Part shown: one piece after another, positions 22,380 to 31,885 of the stretch
Position numbering within the stretch: position 1 is the first letter of the stretch
Layout: each line of letters starts with the position of its first letter
Origin: Sperchopsis tessellata
Lineage: Eukaryota > Arthropoda > Insecta > Coleoptera > Hydrophilidae
DNA: 35,095 bases
Direction: 5' to 3'
NCBI GenBank assembly: GCA_033557685.1
Contig: JAWQRN010000179.1
Coordinates: 1 to 35,095, forward strand
Made by a program: the position numbers and the translations under genes
The notes under the pieces: generated by a model
What the model saw: only the letters and a program-made list of their open reading frames with translations
The model's database searches: none
Told to the model about the DNA's origin: nothing

Positions 22380-22945
22380 GGTGATTTTCGTAGACGTTTG
22401 GACTTCTGCGAATGGTCTATTCGAAGATGCAATAAAGACCCAACGTTTCCACAAACAATTATTTGCATGGTTGAGGGAGACGCCTGTATCAAGTGATTTA
22501 ATAGGCACAAAAATCACCACTGGTCAAATGAGAATTTGCATTTGTAAATATGAAACCTAGGCAAGTAAAGATGTGGTTTTAATGTAAGCTGCTATTAAAA
22601 AGTATGTAGAATTAGTAACATATTTTCAAAGGAAACATGACATCTGCGTGATATATGGAACGTTTAGATACTCGCATATTGTGTGTAATTTTCCAACAGG
22701 ACTGCACCCCACTACAATGACCAATAACTGAATTGGAACGTTTGGACCAATCACGTGGTTGCCAAGGTCACCAGATTTGTTGCCGTTAGATTATTTTGTA
22801 TGAAATTGATACGGAAGAAAAACAATACTCTAGAAGATTTGCAAAATAATTTAGAAGCAGCTGTTTATAAAATTAAACCTATTTGTATTTTAAATGCTCT
22901 ACATTCTGTCAGAATGCATTGTACAACATGGTGGAGAATTTGAGC
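22380..22945 (+). pseudogene. Mariner-like transposase fragment
   Basis: In changing + frames the sequence encodes RRLDFCEWSIRRCNKDPTFP, then FNRHKNHHWSNENLH, and after decayed sequence GPITWLPRSPDLLPLDYFV, with EDLQNNLEAAVYKI and ALHSVRMHCTTW following. These match in order the ETAFTRDG/HVWADENPH region and the WPPRSPDLTPLDFFLWG signature of the IS630/Tc1/mariner-related transposases abundant in insects. The first catalytic region (expected TDEATF) reads EGDAC and is disrupted. Stops and deletions make it a fossil. No inverted repeats were matched. Confidence 0.75.
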
Positions 22946-23078
22946 ACTGATTATAATGTTTAGTTTTTGTATTTAATTTCTTGTAGTATATTCAGTAGCA
23001 ATTTCCATTATTTTACTAATAATGTTGTTTTTATCTTCAGGTTTTCCAGGAGATAACCGTGTGTTGGCTTTTGTTTTT

Positions 23079-23117
23079 GCCGACGCTTCGTCCACCGTTG
23101 CAGGGGACATTCTCAAG
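23079..23117 (-). ncRNA. Hammerhead-like signature (degenerate)
   Basis: On the minus strand: CTTGAGAATGTCC, an 11-base loop, GGACGAAGCGTCGGC. It resembles the pattern CTGANGA, stem II, GAAA, then GTC. The four-pair stem GTCC/GGAC is intact, but the core carries changes (CTTGAGAA and GAAG), so cleavage is not expected. Compare the copy at 31846-31885, whose stem differs in sequence but still pairs. Such motifs occur in Penelope-like and other retroelements; here this is inference. Confidence 0.35.
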
Positions 23118-23118
23118 A

Positions 23119-23250
23119 CATGTAGCTGTTAAAAGTGCTAATTATAGATTGCCATATAGCTTTGAAAAGTGCTAGTTATAGGTTCCAACCAGCTCTAAAA
23201 AGTGCTAATAATAGAATAACATGTAGCTTTCACAAGTGCTAGTCAAGAAA
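23119..23250. repeat. Tandem array, four copies of 33-34 bp
   Basis: The unit core is TGTAGCTTTRAAAAGTGCTA followed by ATTATAG. The AGC triplet recurs at 23124, 23158, 23191 and 23225, giving periods of 34, 33 and 34. Copies differ by several substitutions. Confidence 0.9.
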
Positions 23251-23444
23251 TAATTTATTTCTGTGTAGACACATTGCATGTCAACTCTAGTTCACATGAA
23301 AACCTGTTACTGTTTGCCTATATACATTTTTCATTGAATATTCTACAGTTATGACTATAAATTTAGCTATGAGTATTTCTGACATATTTCCAGCTTTCTT
23401 AAAAGGACTTGTAACCAATGATACATAGTACGTTTGTAATACTA

Positions 23445-23750
23445 AGGAAGTCTGTGCTGTTTGACTAGACAATGATTACATACGCATTATCTTGAAGGGA
23501 TTTCAAATCCATACTTAACATTTTTAATCTAACGTGGTATGTAGCACGTCCGCAGTTCATAGCACACTCTTAATGTGAAGAAAGTCTGTGCTGTTTGACT
23601 AGATAAAGTTATCTTCAAAAGGGGCTTCAAACCCTTACTGAACCTATTTTAACATAACGTGGTGCGTAACATGCCCGCGGTTTTTAACACACTCGTAATC
23701 TATAGGAAGTATGTGCTGTTTGACTACACAACGATTACAAATATGCTTCT
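23445..23750. repeat. Tandem array, two and a half copies of about 130 bp
   Basis: The marker AGGAAGTCTGTGCTGTTTGA recurs, with small changes, at 23445, 23579 and 23704 (spacing 134 and 125). Each full unit also has a TTCAAA(T/C)CC block, an AACGTGGT block and a conserved end ACACTC.TAAT. The third copy breaks down near 23750. Confidence 0.88.
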
Positions 23751-23890
23751 AACTCGTACTTATGCATATGGTTCGAATTATGTGTTCATTAACAATTTGA
23801 AGGAGTTTTAAGTAGTAGCATAACTCATATTACTAAAAAATATGTCATTTAAATCTTCAGTTTGTCTTGTATTCTTAATCTTCTATCACC

Positions 23891-24005
23891 TTTAGCGTCA
23901 GACATCAATATTTAATAAAACATTTACTGTCAGACGTCAGCATTTAATAAAACTTTTAGAGTCAGACTTCAGTATTTAATGAAACCTTTAGAGTCAAATG
24001 AAACC
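23891..24005. repeat. Tandem array, 3.6 copies of exactly 32 bp
   Basis: Units starting at 23891, 23923, 23955 and 23987 follow the pattern TTTAGNGTCAGACNTCANTA then TTTAAT(A/G)AAAC. The spacing is exactly 32 each time; the last copy is partial. Confidence 0.93.
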
Positions 24006-24542
24006 TGAAACAACTATATAACCTAACTAATTGCACAATATTATTAATTTAATGTAAAATCAAACTTTAAATCAGCAGTTTTTCCTCACTTTAAACCAAT
24101 TATGGTATTATTTTTCAAATTCACTTTTAAACAAAGAGGGCACTAGGCCCAAAACTACCTTGTTAGTAAATCTACTTATATTCACAAGTTCATTTTGATG
24201 TTTTGCTTTGTTCATATAATCTATATTTGTAGGGGAGATTTATATAGGCTATTTCAAAAGTCGCAATAATAAGGTTATTAGTCTAAAATATATAAAAACA
24301 AAATATCTTTCAAGGTACATAATTGAAAGACAAATAATATGACAAGAAAATACTCACTATTTTGATTATATACCTACTAAATCCAAATTTTAAATTACAA
24401 ATATGACAATACAAATAAACTATTAAGTATTTAAAATAATACTCACTGACAAGATCAATTGAAGTGTTTATTACTGTGATAATTCATATGTGTCACGAAA
24501 AATAATCGGGGGAATACCATGTTGGTATATCACATATTGAGG

Positions 24543-24575
24543 TGACGTTATTGCCAGTTAGACAATATGGCGGAC
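24543..24575 (+). promoter_or_regulatory. Possible promoter patch: CRE-like and YY1-like sites
   Basis: TGACGTTA at 24543-24550 resembles a CREB/ATF half-site, and CAATATGGCGGAC at 24563-24575 resembles the YY1/Pho site (core ATGGC), which is often found at transcription starts. The open frame from this ATG stops after six codons. No transcript start can be shown. Confidence 0.25.
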
Positions 24576-24938
24576 AAACGAACATAACACGTTAAAAAAG
24601 CTTTCGGCTAACACATACATTATTTGTTATGAAGTAAAGTAACCTACACTCTTTGCACGAAACATTAAACAAGTAAAAAAAACACATTCATCAGGTAAAC
24701 TGCAAAGTTGTCTCACTACTAAAGTTAATTCAACTTAGTAAAAATACTACAACTGCCCGCTAGAGTATTACATTAAACAAATGCTCCTGTCGGTAAAACA
24801 GAAGAGGAGCAAAGGTTCCCCGGTTTCACTTAATTTGTTTGAAAATATTGGTATATAATAGCGTTTTTTCTTGGGCCACACTGGGGGAATACTGACGCAC
24901 GATTCGCAACATTAGGGACTTTCATACAATTTTTTAAA

Positions 24939-24946
24939 TTCCCGCC
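24939..24946 (+). promoter_or_regulatory. Possible E2F site
   Basis: TTCCCGCC followed by AAC matches the E2F core TTTCCCGCC. The surrounding 24880-25080 segment has more CG dinucleotides than most of the window (GACGCACGATTCG, GCGCGC). A single short match is weak evidence. Confidence 0.25.
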
Positions 24947-26629
24947 AACTTAATTACAACGTTTTTCATTGGGCGAAATGGTGCGGGGCAAATGTGACCC
25001 AACAGTACATTGAGATTTTAACCTGTAAATTCGACTTGTGTTTACTTTGTTGGCCTATATGTTTTCGCGCGCTTTGAATTGACATTTTGTTACAGTTACA
25101 GAGATAGGACAAATGTTTCTTATCATATTTATATCTAATGAATTCTAATCGATTGGGTATTGAAGAACTAGCTATAGCTTTTCCACTTCATAATGTTAAC
25201 ATTTGTTTTTAAATATTTGATTTTATGTTACCTACGATCTTATGTAATAATTTCATTGGCATGAGTTAGGAATATTTAAAATTATATTACTTTATTTATT
25301 ACAATTGTATCCTCGCTAGTAGTTAATAAAGATTTTTGAATTACATACAACCAAGTCACATGCATTGTGTGTATACATTACCATAACCAAAAATTCAAAT
25401 GAAGTGTAATACGGCACGACCTTTCAAAGCCGGTGCAACGTTGACTGCACCTTCGCACTAAATAAATAGGTGGGTATTCCAAAAATTGCTGTTCTCTTAA
25501 TGCGTCGAATGGAAAATATTATAACTCTAAAATGACAGTAATACTTAATATTTTCGCTAGTAATACAAATATGTTCATAATGAAAACATTTAATACTGAA
25601 AACCACTCTGAATTTGTAATGAAAGTATGTAATAAAATTTCAAATGTAGATACTATTAAATAAGTATAAAAATACTTAAAATCAAAGATTAATTACCAAA
25701 TAAATGATTCGTTTTCGCCGGAAAGTAAGTTGGATAATTCTAGTGTAGTTGGTTGCCTATATTAAGTAAATCACAGAGAAACCCTGTACTAATAGTACTT
25801 AAATAGACTATCGTGGTCTTATTAATTAATAGTGTTTTTAGATCATGAACTACGGCAGATTTAATAGTTGGCTAAAACAACTGAATTCATAAACGAAAGT
25901 CTAGCGTTTTAAACCGTGAAATACAAACTAAAATTTAAACAGGCAAATCGTGGGTTTAAAGCCAACTATATAAATAAGTTTCTTAGATGCAGTTTTTTTT
26001 TATCTGATTGGCCGATGTTTAAATGCGAATGGTGACGCCAAAACGTATCTTATTGTTTTTGCTTTACTTCTATGTTTACATACTGATTTCTTTTGACTTG
26101 GCACTTCGTACATTTACACTTCTTTATCGAAGTTGGCCCCTAAAAGAAGAAGATGAAGGCTTGTCACTTGCGCTTATGTATTTATATGTATAATTAACTA
26201 GCGTGTACTCGCGAAACATCACGGGCAAACTTATTAAGAGAAATATGTGTAAGAGATCTTGTTTGATATGCACAGAACCTTCAGAAACGGTCAGTTTGAC
26301 ACTTCTATTTAATTTGACAACTCGCAATGCAGCACCTGCTGTTGTTGTATTTTCAAGTTGAGATTGCTGACGTTGTATTCGTATCTTGAGTATAGCGTGA
26401 TGCAACGTTAGCTAGCGAATCGTTTGCTCGAAAACTCTAGATTCTTTCAGCATCTTCTCGCGCAAGCCGCAATTTAGCTTCGAGTGGTGAGTAATTACCA
26501 TTGTGAGAGGTGCTTCGTTACGCCGCTTCGTACGTATTTTTCTTTGATAAACGCCTAATAAGCGGCCTCTCTGGTAGCTTATTTATTATCCTCATCGTTC
26601 CTTTTCAACTTCACAAAAGTTTTAAACTT

Positions 26630-27355
26630 GCACAAACATTCAGAATTAGATAGAAATTTAGTTGTGAATTTGAAGCTTCGATTTATAATTGTTGACACAT
26701 ATGCAAGTAGCTTCAAGGCATTACACGTTAAGGACATGGAGGGATCAACAAAACTATTGGATTTTATTGATGATTATATTAACTTTTTTCAATCATACTT
26801 CAAAGTAAATAACAAACCATTCTAATTTTTTTAATCTAGTTTCCAATATTTTTAATAAAATTCCAAATAGTTGGGGTGTCAAAAGCAGATGATTGAAGTA
26901 TCTGTTACGGATGATTTAACAGCATTTTTCATTAATTATAAAATAGAGGCTTGGATATACAATTGTGGAATTTCTTACGGTTAAGAACAAGACTGGATCG
27001 ACAGCTGAAATATATTTCAAGGTTTCCGGCAATATCCAGCTTCTTGCCCTTAGGATATCCCAGAGCTGCAGTAGATAACACTACTATAAATTATATATTT
27101 TGCATTGTAACTAACAATGTCAGTACTGCGGAGGGTGTGTTTGGTGTGGTCATTAATACCCTTCATCCAAATTTAATCTTCATTTCTGAGTTGGAGGACA
27201 GTAATAATTTTCAGTTTGTAATTTTCAGAAAAAAAGACTCAAACCTTTTCATTTTAACCATCCTAGGAACCACAAATTTGATTTCTTCAATTCTCCTTCT
27301 TGCTGTTTGTTCTCAAACCCCTTGTTGCTCTGTTATTTCCATTTCGAGCTTGCTA
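26630..27355 (-). pseudogene. Antisense coding-like relic, family unknown
   Basis: One minus-strand frame, broken by several stops, carries protein-like runs: EEIKFVVPRMVKMKRFESFF, TPSAVLTLLVTMQNI, STAALGYPKGKKLDIAGNLE, SSLVLNRKKFHNCISKP and, further on, CNALKLLAYVSTIINRSFKF. It adjoins the 3' end of the Jockey/CR1-like remnant on the same strand, so it could be a downstream part of that element or a separate decayed insertion. I do not recognise the family. The + strand frames at 26628-26825 and 26951-27361 are its shadows. Confidence 0.35.
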
Positions 27356-29557
27356 CTATAAGGAACACCTTCGCTGCACTAAATACGCCGCTGATGACTC
27401 TAGCTTAGCCATTCGTATTGTACCCTGTAGCCGTTTAAAATACAAACATTTCAAAAATCGTCTATGCACGGTCTCCATGAAATTTATGTATTGTTGAGTG
27501 AGGGGGGACCAAATAATAGAACAATACTCCAGTTTAGAATGAACAAAAGCGTAGGGCAGTTCTTGTAACAAAGCCCAGCAATGTGAGGGTAGATAGTAAG
27601 GCCTCTATCAGAAATAACACCAAAATTCCTCATTGAATTGACTACATCCAAGACAGTGTCATTGACATTATAATAAAATTTAATGGGATTACGTTTACGA
27701 GTGGAACTCATAAATTTACTTTTCTTGACATTAAGTAATAAGCGGTTGGCATCACACTAATGCACAATATAGATAATTCTTAGGGTCTCCTATGGAGAGA
27801 TGGATACAACTTAAGGTTATCAGCAAAATATCACATGTGTTGTCAATGAAATCAGTAATGTCATGTACGAAAATGATGAATAATAAAGGTCTTAGTATAG
27901 ATCCCTGAGGGACGCCAGAAGTAGCCAATAATGTAGACAAACTAAAGCCCTTGTGATAAATAGATAGCTGCCTATTAGATAAATAACTGAAAACACTAAC
28001 CAAAGAAGTGGAAAAACTAAACGAATTAAGCTTAGAAAGGAGGATAAAGTGATCAGAGCGATCAAAAGCCTTGACAAAGTCGGTAAAAATGACTTCAACC
28101 TGCCCACTACCATCAACAATTAACAAGATAAATTGGATAGTTGACGATAGATGCGCATAAAGTCGTGTATGTAGAAAGATATACGATCCTGTGGGTAAAC
28201 TAAGGAGTGAATATTGGATGCAAAGACCTTCACAAAGTTCGAAAGAATAGCAATAGGTCTGCAGTTCCTAACATCCCTACATTACCCGAATGGGCGAAAA
28301 ACATCAGAGAGAAAAATAATGAGAAAGCGTTAACAATATCAAGAGGAGTATCTAGCTCCCCATACTCACAAACCAATGAAGAATGCAAAGATCCACCGCC
28401 CTTAATATTTAGGTCAGGGCCCAATGGAACCCGCAGACCTTTCTGCGAAGTGCTTGAGGGCCGCAGATATAGCCAGTTGGTAGATCTTCCCAAATTGGGA
28501 AATTGCCTGGCATAAAAAAGATTCCGAGGAAATCGTCTACTCAGCCTATGCAAATGAGCTTTACGACGAATGTCTCTAATAATAATGTGGGTATGCCATG
28601 AGGGATAAAGTTTCTTAGGGTAAGAAGATAAGAGTACGCAGATGTCGAAAACAGAATATAAATTAGAATACACAAAAGCACAAGGCCGTTAACATCTTCA
28701 AAAAGAAGTAATGGGCCCCAAGCCAATGCGAGAAATTAAGCCTTATAGCAGAGATAAATTAGCATTTTTAAAGTTATATGTACGAACTGATGAGTTGGGT
28801 AGGGCTGTAGGACTGCGTCTCACATGACACATAATTGAGATATCGAGGGCTGGGTGGTAGATCTCTTCAACAACCACAGAATCAAGTTGACAATCAACAG
28901 GTCATTGAGTATTTGAAAATACAAGCTTAGTATTTTTGCTCGGTGATTTTTAACCTCATTAAACTGAGCAAGATTAAAGAATGTACCAAATTTGTACACT
29001 ACCCTACTACAGTTATTTCCTGCAAGTGGAGACCCAACCACAATGAAATTTAAATCACCAACCTACAATATCTTATCACCACAGAAAATTCAAATTCTCG
29101 AAAAAATCAACAACGGTTGAATATATTTGTGAATTCCAAGTGGAATGTAGACAACAATCAAATATATAGTCAAAGTAACAAACTGACATTTAATACAAAT
29201 CAAGTCAATATTATGTGGCAATATTTGAAAACAATCATTAACATCAACAACACTAGACTTGAACTGGACATTTACAGCAAGCACAACGCCGCCACCCCGA
29301 GAAACTTCACTGGCCGACAAATTTCTGTTAGATCTGTATACAAGTCAAAAACACCATCAGTAAGCCAGGTCTCAATAAGTGCAACAGAATCGGTATCCAG
29401 TGTGGAAATGCCAGTTTGGAATGTATCAAGCTTAGTATTTAAGCCACGAACATTTTGATAATAAATATTAACAGATCCTGAGGAAGAACTCGATGTCATT
29501 CTGGAAATCGACATCACGGTGGAACTCAGGTCACATTCGATTTCCATCGAACCGACG
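27356..29557 (-). pseudogene. Jockey/CR1-group LINE ORF2 remnant (endonuclease to RT C terminus)
   Basis: On the minus strand the protein order is complete. Endonuclease start: VNIYYQNVRGLNTKLDTF and SVALIETWLTDG (29272-29500), where ETWL holds a conserved catalytic Glu. Then SRGGGVVLAVNVQFKSSVVD (about 29300), and GSPLAGNNCSRVVYKF with EVKNHRAKILSL (about 28900-29040). Next the linker YPKKLYPSWHTHIIIRDIRR, then the reverse transcriptase IFTDFVKAFDRSDHFILLSK and SGVPQGSILRPLLFIIF (27752-28126). The active-site segment reads FADNLKLY where YADD is normal, one frame off its neighbour. The C terminus is HSKLEYCSIIWSPLTQQYI. Frameshifts and stops are scattered throughout. It starts near the ORF2 start, so ORF1 is missing. 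No poly(A) tail or target duplication was found. Confidence 0.88.
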
Positions 29558-29984
29558 CAAAAATGTCATAAAGACAAATTTATTCGTTTCTTCGAAGGCA
29601 TTCCTAATTTGGTTGTTATATATCCGTTTGTAACATGTGTACACGTTGATTAGAAATAAGCGGTGAAAACATAATCTTTATAGTTTTGAGAATTCCTAAA
29701 TTGAAACGTATAAAATATGGTAATATTCGGTCAATTATAAAAAAAATCGGCCATGATGCCTCTGTCTGTAGTTTATCTGTGGACATTTACGATGTGCGAA
29801 TAAGCTATGCATATAAATTTAGCTAGGTATTATTTTGTCATTGTACCATGTATTGATAGAAACTCGTGCCATTTCCCGATGGTTGGCAAAATGCTGTGAA
29901 ACGCGCAGGCCCAGTAAAATTTAAATGCTTAAGACGGCCCTGCCCTTCAAATACGCTTCTCTAGCAAACTGACTACTCATTAAA
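29558..29984. other. Intergenic stretch upstream of GMPR
   Basis: Mostly featureless. The minus-strand string CAGGGCCGTCTTAAGCATTT starting at 29942 resembles one end of a hAT-like element, but no second end or duplication was found. Confidence 0.4.
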
Positions 29985-30144
29985 TTGCACACTTGTGTTT
30001 GTGGCAATTGCATACGAGTTCAATTATCAGTATCGATTAAGAGGTACTTCTGTTTTTGTGAAAAAATCAAGCTTATACATACAGACAAAACAGACATGCT
30101 ATTTGTATTCCCGCTTAGACGTTTGAATGTATTGAGCTGGCGCA

Positions 30145-30154
30145 CACGTGACGT
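30145..30154 (+). promoter_or_regulatory. Possible GMPR promoter element: overlapping E-box and CRE
   Basis: CACGTGACGT combines an E-box (CACGTG) with a CREB/ATF half-site (TGACGT) 89 bases upstream of the GMPR start codon. It is a plausible proximal promoter site, placed by sequence resemblance only. Confidence 0.35.
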
Positions 30155-30242
30155 TACCGTAGAAATCTCAGCTCTAGGTTATTTTTGTCAAGCTAGTTAG
30201 TTGTGTTAGATTATGTCCTCTAGATTTTAATAGTTCTATAAA

Positions 30243-30329
30243 ATGCCAAATATAATTAACGAAATCAAACTAGATTTTAAAGATGTGCTGCTACGCCCAA
30301 AAAGATCAACACTTAGGAGCAGGAACGAC
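30243..30329 (+). CDS. GMPR: GMP reductase, first coding exon (partial gene)
   Basis: The exon encodes 29 residues: MPNIINEIKLDFKDVLLRPK, then RSTLRSRND, ending in phase 0 at GAC|GTAAGT. This matches the GMP reductase N terminus, where vertebrates have the same LDFKDVLLRPKRS string followed by L(K/R)SR..V. GMP reductase is a cytosolic TIM-barrel enzyme converting GMP to IMP and ammonia with NADPH, returning guanine nucleotides to the common purine pool. An in-frame TAG at 30231-30233 supports this ATG as the start. The next residue in the family is Val, as expected at the start of exon 2. The catalytic Cys and the substrate and NADPH-binding regions are not here: no matching exon (expected string NSKQTYSG.P) was found before the right edge, so intron 1 is longer than 4.7 kb. 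The related IMP dehydrogenase does not share this N terminus. Confidence 0.92.
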
Positions 30330-31711
30330 GTAAGTATTGATCATATTTGCCTTACATAGATACATAGAAACACTAGATTTATTTGTGCATGTAATATACT
30401 GACAGAAATTGGTGCAAAAAATTACGCGATCAAATCCATAGGTAATTTTTTTTAAACGTTTTCTTAAATATTAATTAGGCATTGGTTCTTAACTGTGCTA
30501 GAGTTCATTTAAGAGAGCGCCTTAAAAGATTTTAAGTGTTGTTTAATATAAGATATTTAATAAATAATTATCTCATTATTAAAGTATGTTCTTATATAGC
30601 GGGGAATCCCATATGTAGTACTCAACTGATGGACGTTTAAATCGGTAGGTAAATATGGTGTGGGCTGAATAAAAAACCGGATGTTTTTGCTATTGAAAAA
30701 ATAATGGTCTGCATTTTATATAACTATTTGTAAACCGTGTGCAATAAATTGGCGAAGCTGTCCGGAAAGAAACATTAACAAATATATGAATAAATCATTC
30801 GTACAGAACAGTATTAGTTTATTTCAAAATCAATGACGAAATTTACTATGTATTTATGTTTACTATATGTATCGAGTGCTCTAATAAAACAGAAACAATC
30901 TTCCCACAAGATACTGAAAAAAGTAGCAAAAGTAAAGGTAAGATTGGCAGGAAAATCAAAATCATTTACAGTGTCTTTAAGTATCTACAGTTATAACACT
31001 TGCAATATACAAGGTGATTCAAATTAGAACGTTCATGTTTACAAACTAAAAATTTTGACTTAGAGTCACATTTGTATTAAATAAAATATTATATAATAAT
31101 ATAAAAAGTTTTCTTATTCTGAATTTTTTTAAATATACGTCCTATACTTTAGATAAAAATGATCATTAATGGCAGAAAAAAATGTTTTGAACTGGGTTCC
31201 ATTTAAAAAGAGTAGATCACAAGCATTCTTTTTTTTATTGTTGCAAATCCAGCCACCCTTAATAACTCTGGATCCGAAGAGGACATGATTATAAGTAAAA
31301 ACGCGTTAATTTATATTTTGACGGTCAAGTTCAAACAGCTATCGAAACTTTGAAATCTTAAATAGCATGCCCTATGTATTTCATTTTAAAGAGCGTACAA
31401 AACAAACAAATAATGATTCGATAGTGGTTTTAAACTTCCTCCTCGAAATCTAAATTGACTCAAAATTTCAGAGTTCATCTGAGTGGCTAGTTTTGAAATG
31501 AGGGCATTATAAATGTGGACACTATCCAGCTAAAAGTTAAGCTTTAAAGTCATGTGAGGTAAAGAATTTTTCATACTCCCAAGGTGGAATAAAACTTGTT
31601 TTTTTTTTTAAATTTGTTGATAGTGCCTGTAGTATCATATAAATAAAATAAAATCAAGAATATTTTATATTAAAAAAATATATCCGCAAAATAATAGAAA
31701 CGATAATTTAT

Positions 31712-31715
<4 letters not shown>

Positions 31716-31758
<43 letters not shown>
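31716..31758. repeat. (TA)n microsatellite
   Basis: About 21 uninterrupted AT dinucleotides. It lies about 90 bases upstream of the hammerhead-like motif. Confidence 0.95.
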
Positions 31759-31760
<2 letters not shown>

Positions 31761-31845
31761 ATTTAATTAATGATCCCAGTCGTTTATGTGCACGTCTAAC
31801 CTCTCGTTGTTTGTTTATAATTAAATATTTCACCTTATTTATTAC

Positions 31846-31885
31846 AGCCCTGAAGATGACGCAGGGTCGTCGAAATATGTCGGCT
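31846..31885 (+). ncRNA. Hammerhead-like motif
   Basis: The parts in order are: stem I AGCC (31846-31849); core CTGAAGA (31850-31856); one unpaired T; stem II GACG, loop CAGGGT, CGTC; core GAAA (31872-31875); a four-base TATG; TC; then GGCT closing stem I. Both conserved hammerhead core boxes (CUGANGA and GAAA) are intact. Stem III would be minimal (U-G pair with a two-base loop), and the extra T in stem II is unusual, so activity is doubtful. Similar CCTGAAGATGAC...GTCGAAA strings recur in insect repeats, and hammerheads are known in Penelope-like elements. Confidence 0.4.

Larger units (their letters stand above)
24006..26620. other. Non-coding stretch with promoter-like patches
   Basis: No coding sequence of a known family is recognised. 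Two patches look regulatory (listed separately at 24543-24575 and 24939-24946). A segment richer in CG dinucleotides lies at about 26400-26560, with a possible donor GTG|GTGAGT at 26486/26487. A minus-strand frame of 93 codons (26124-26405) shows no domain I know. Confidence 0.4.

Noticed and set aside
23119..24005. CRISPR-like array
   Set aside because: The repeats are contiguous tandem units without unique spacers, in a eukaryotic genome.
26124..26405. A 93-codon minus-strand frame as a gene
   Set aside because: No domain or recognised family, no supporting splice sites, and length compatible with chance.
29923..29942. CAGGGCCGTCTTAAGC (minus strand) as a hAT end
   Set aside because: Only one end is visible and no 8-bp duplication could be matched.
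31009..31040. ACAAGGTGATTCAAATTAGA as a mariner-type terminal repeat
   Set aside because: It resembles ends of some insect mariner-like elements, but no inverted partner or TA duplication was found nearby.
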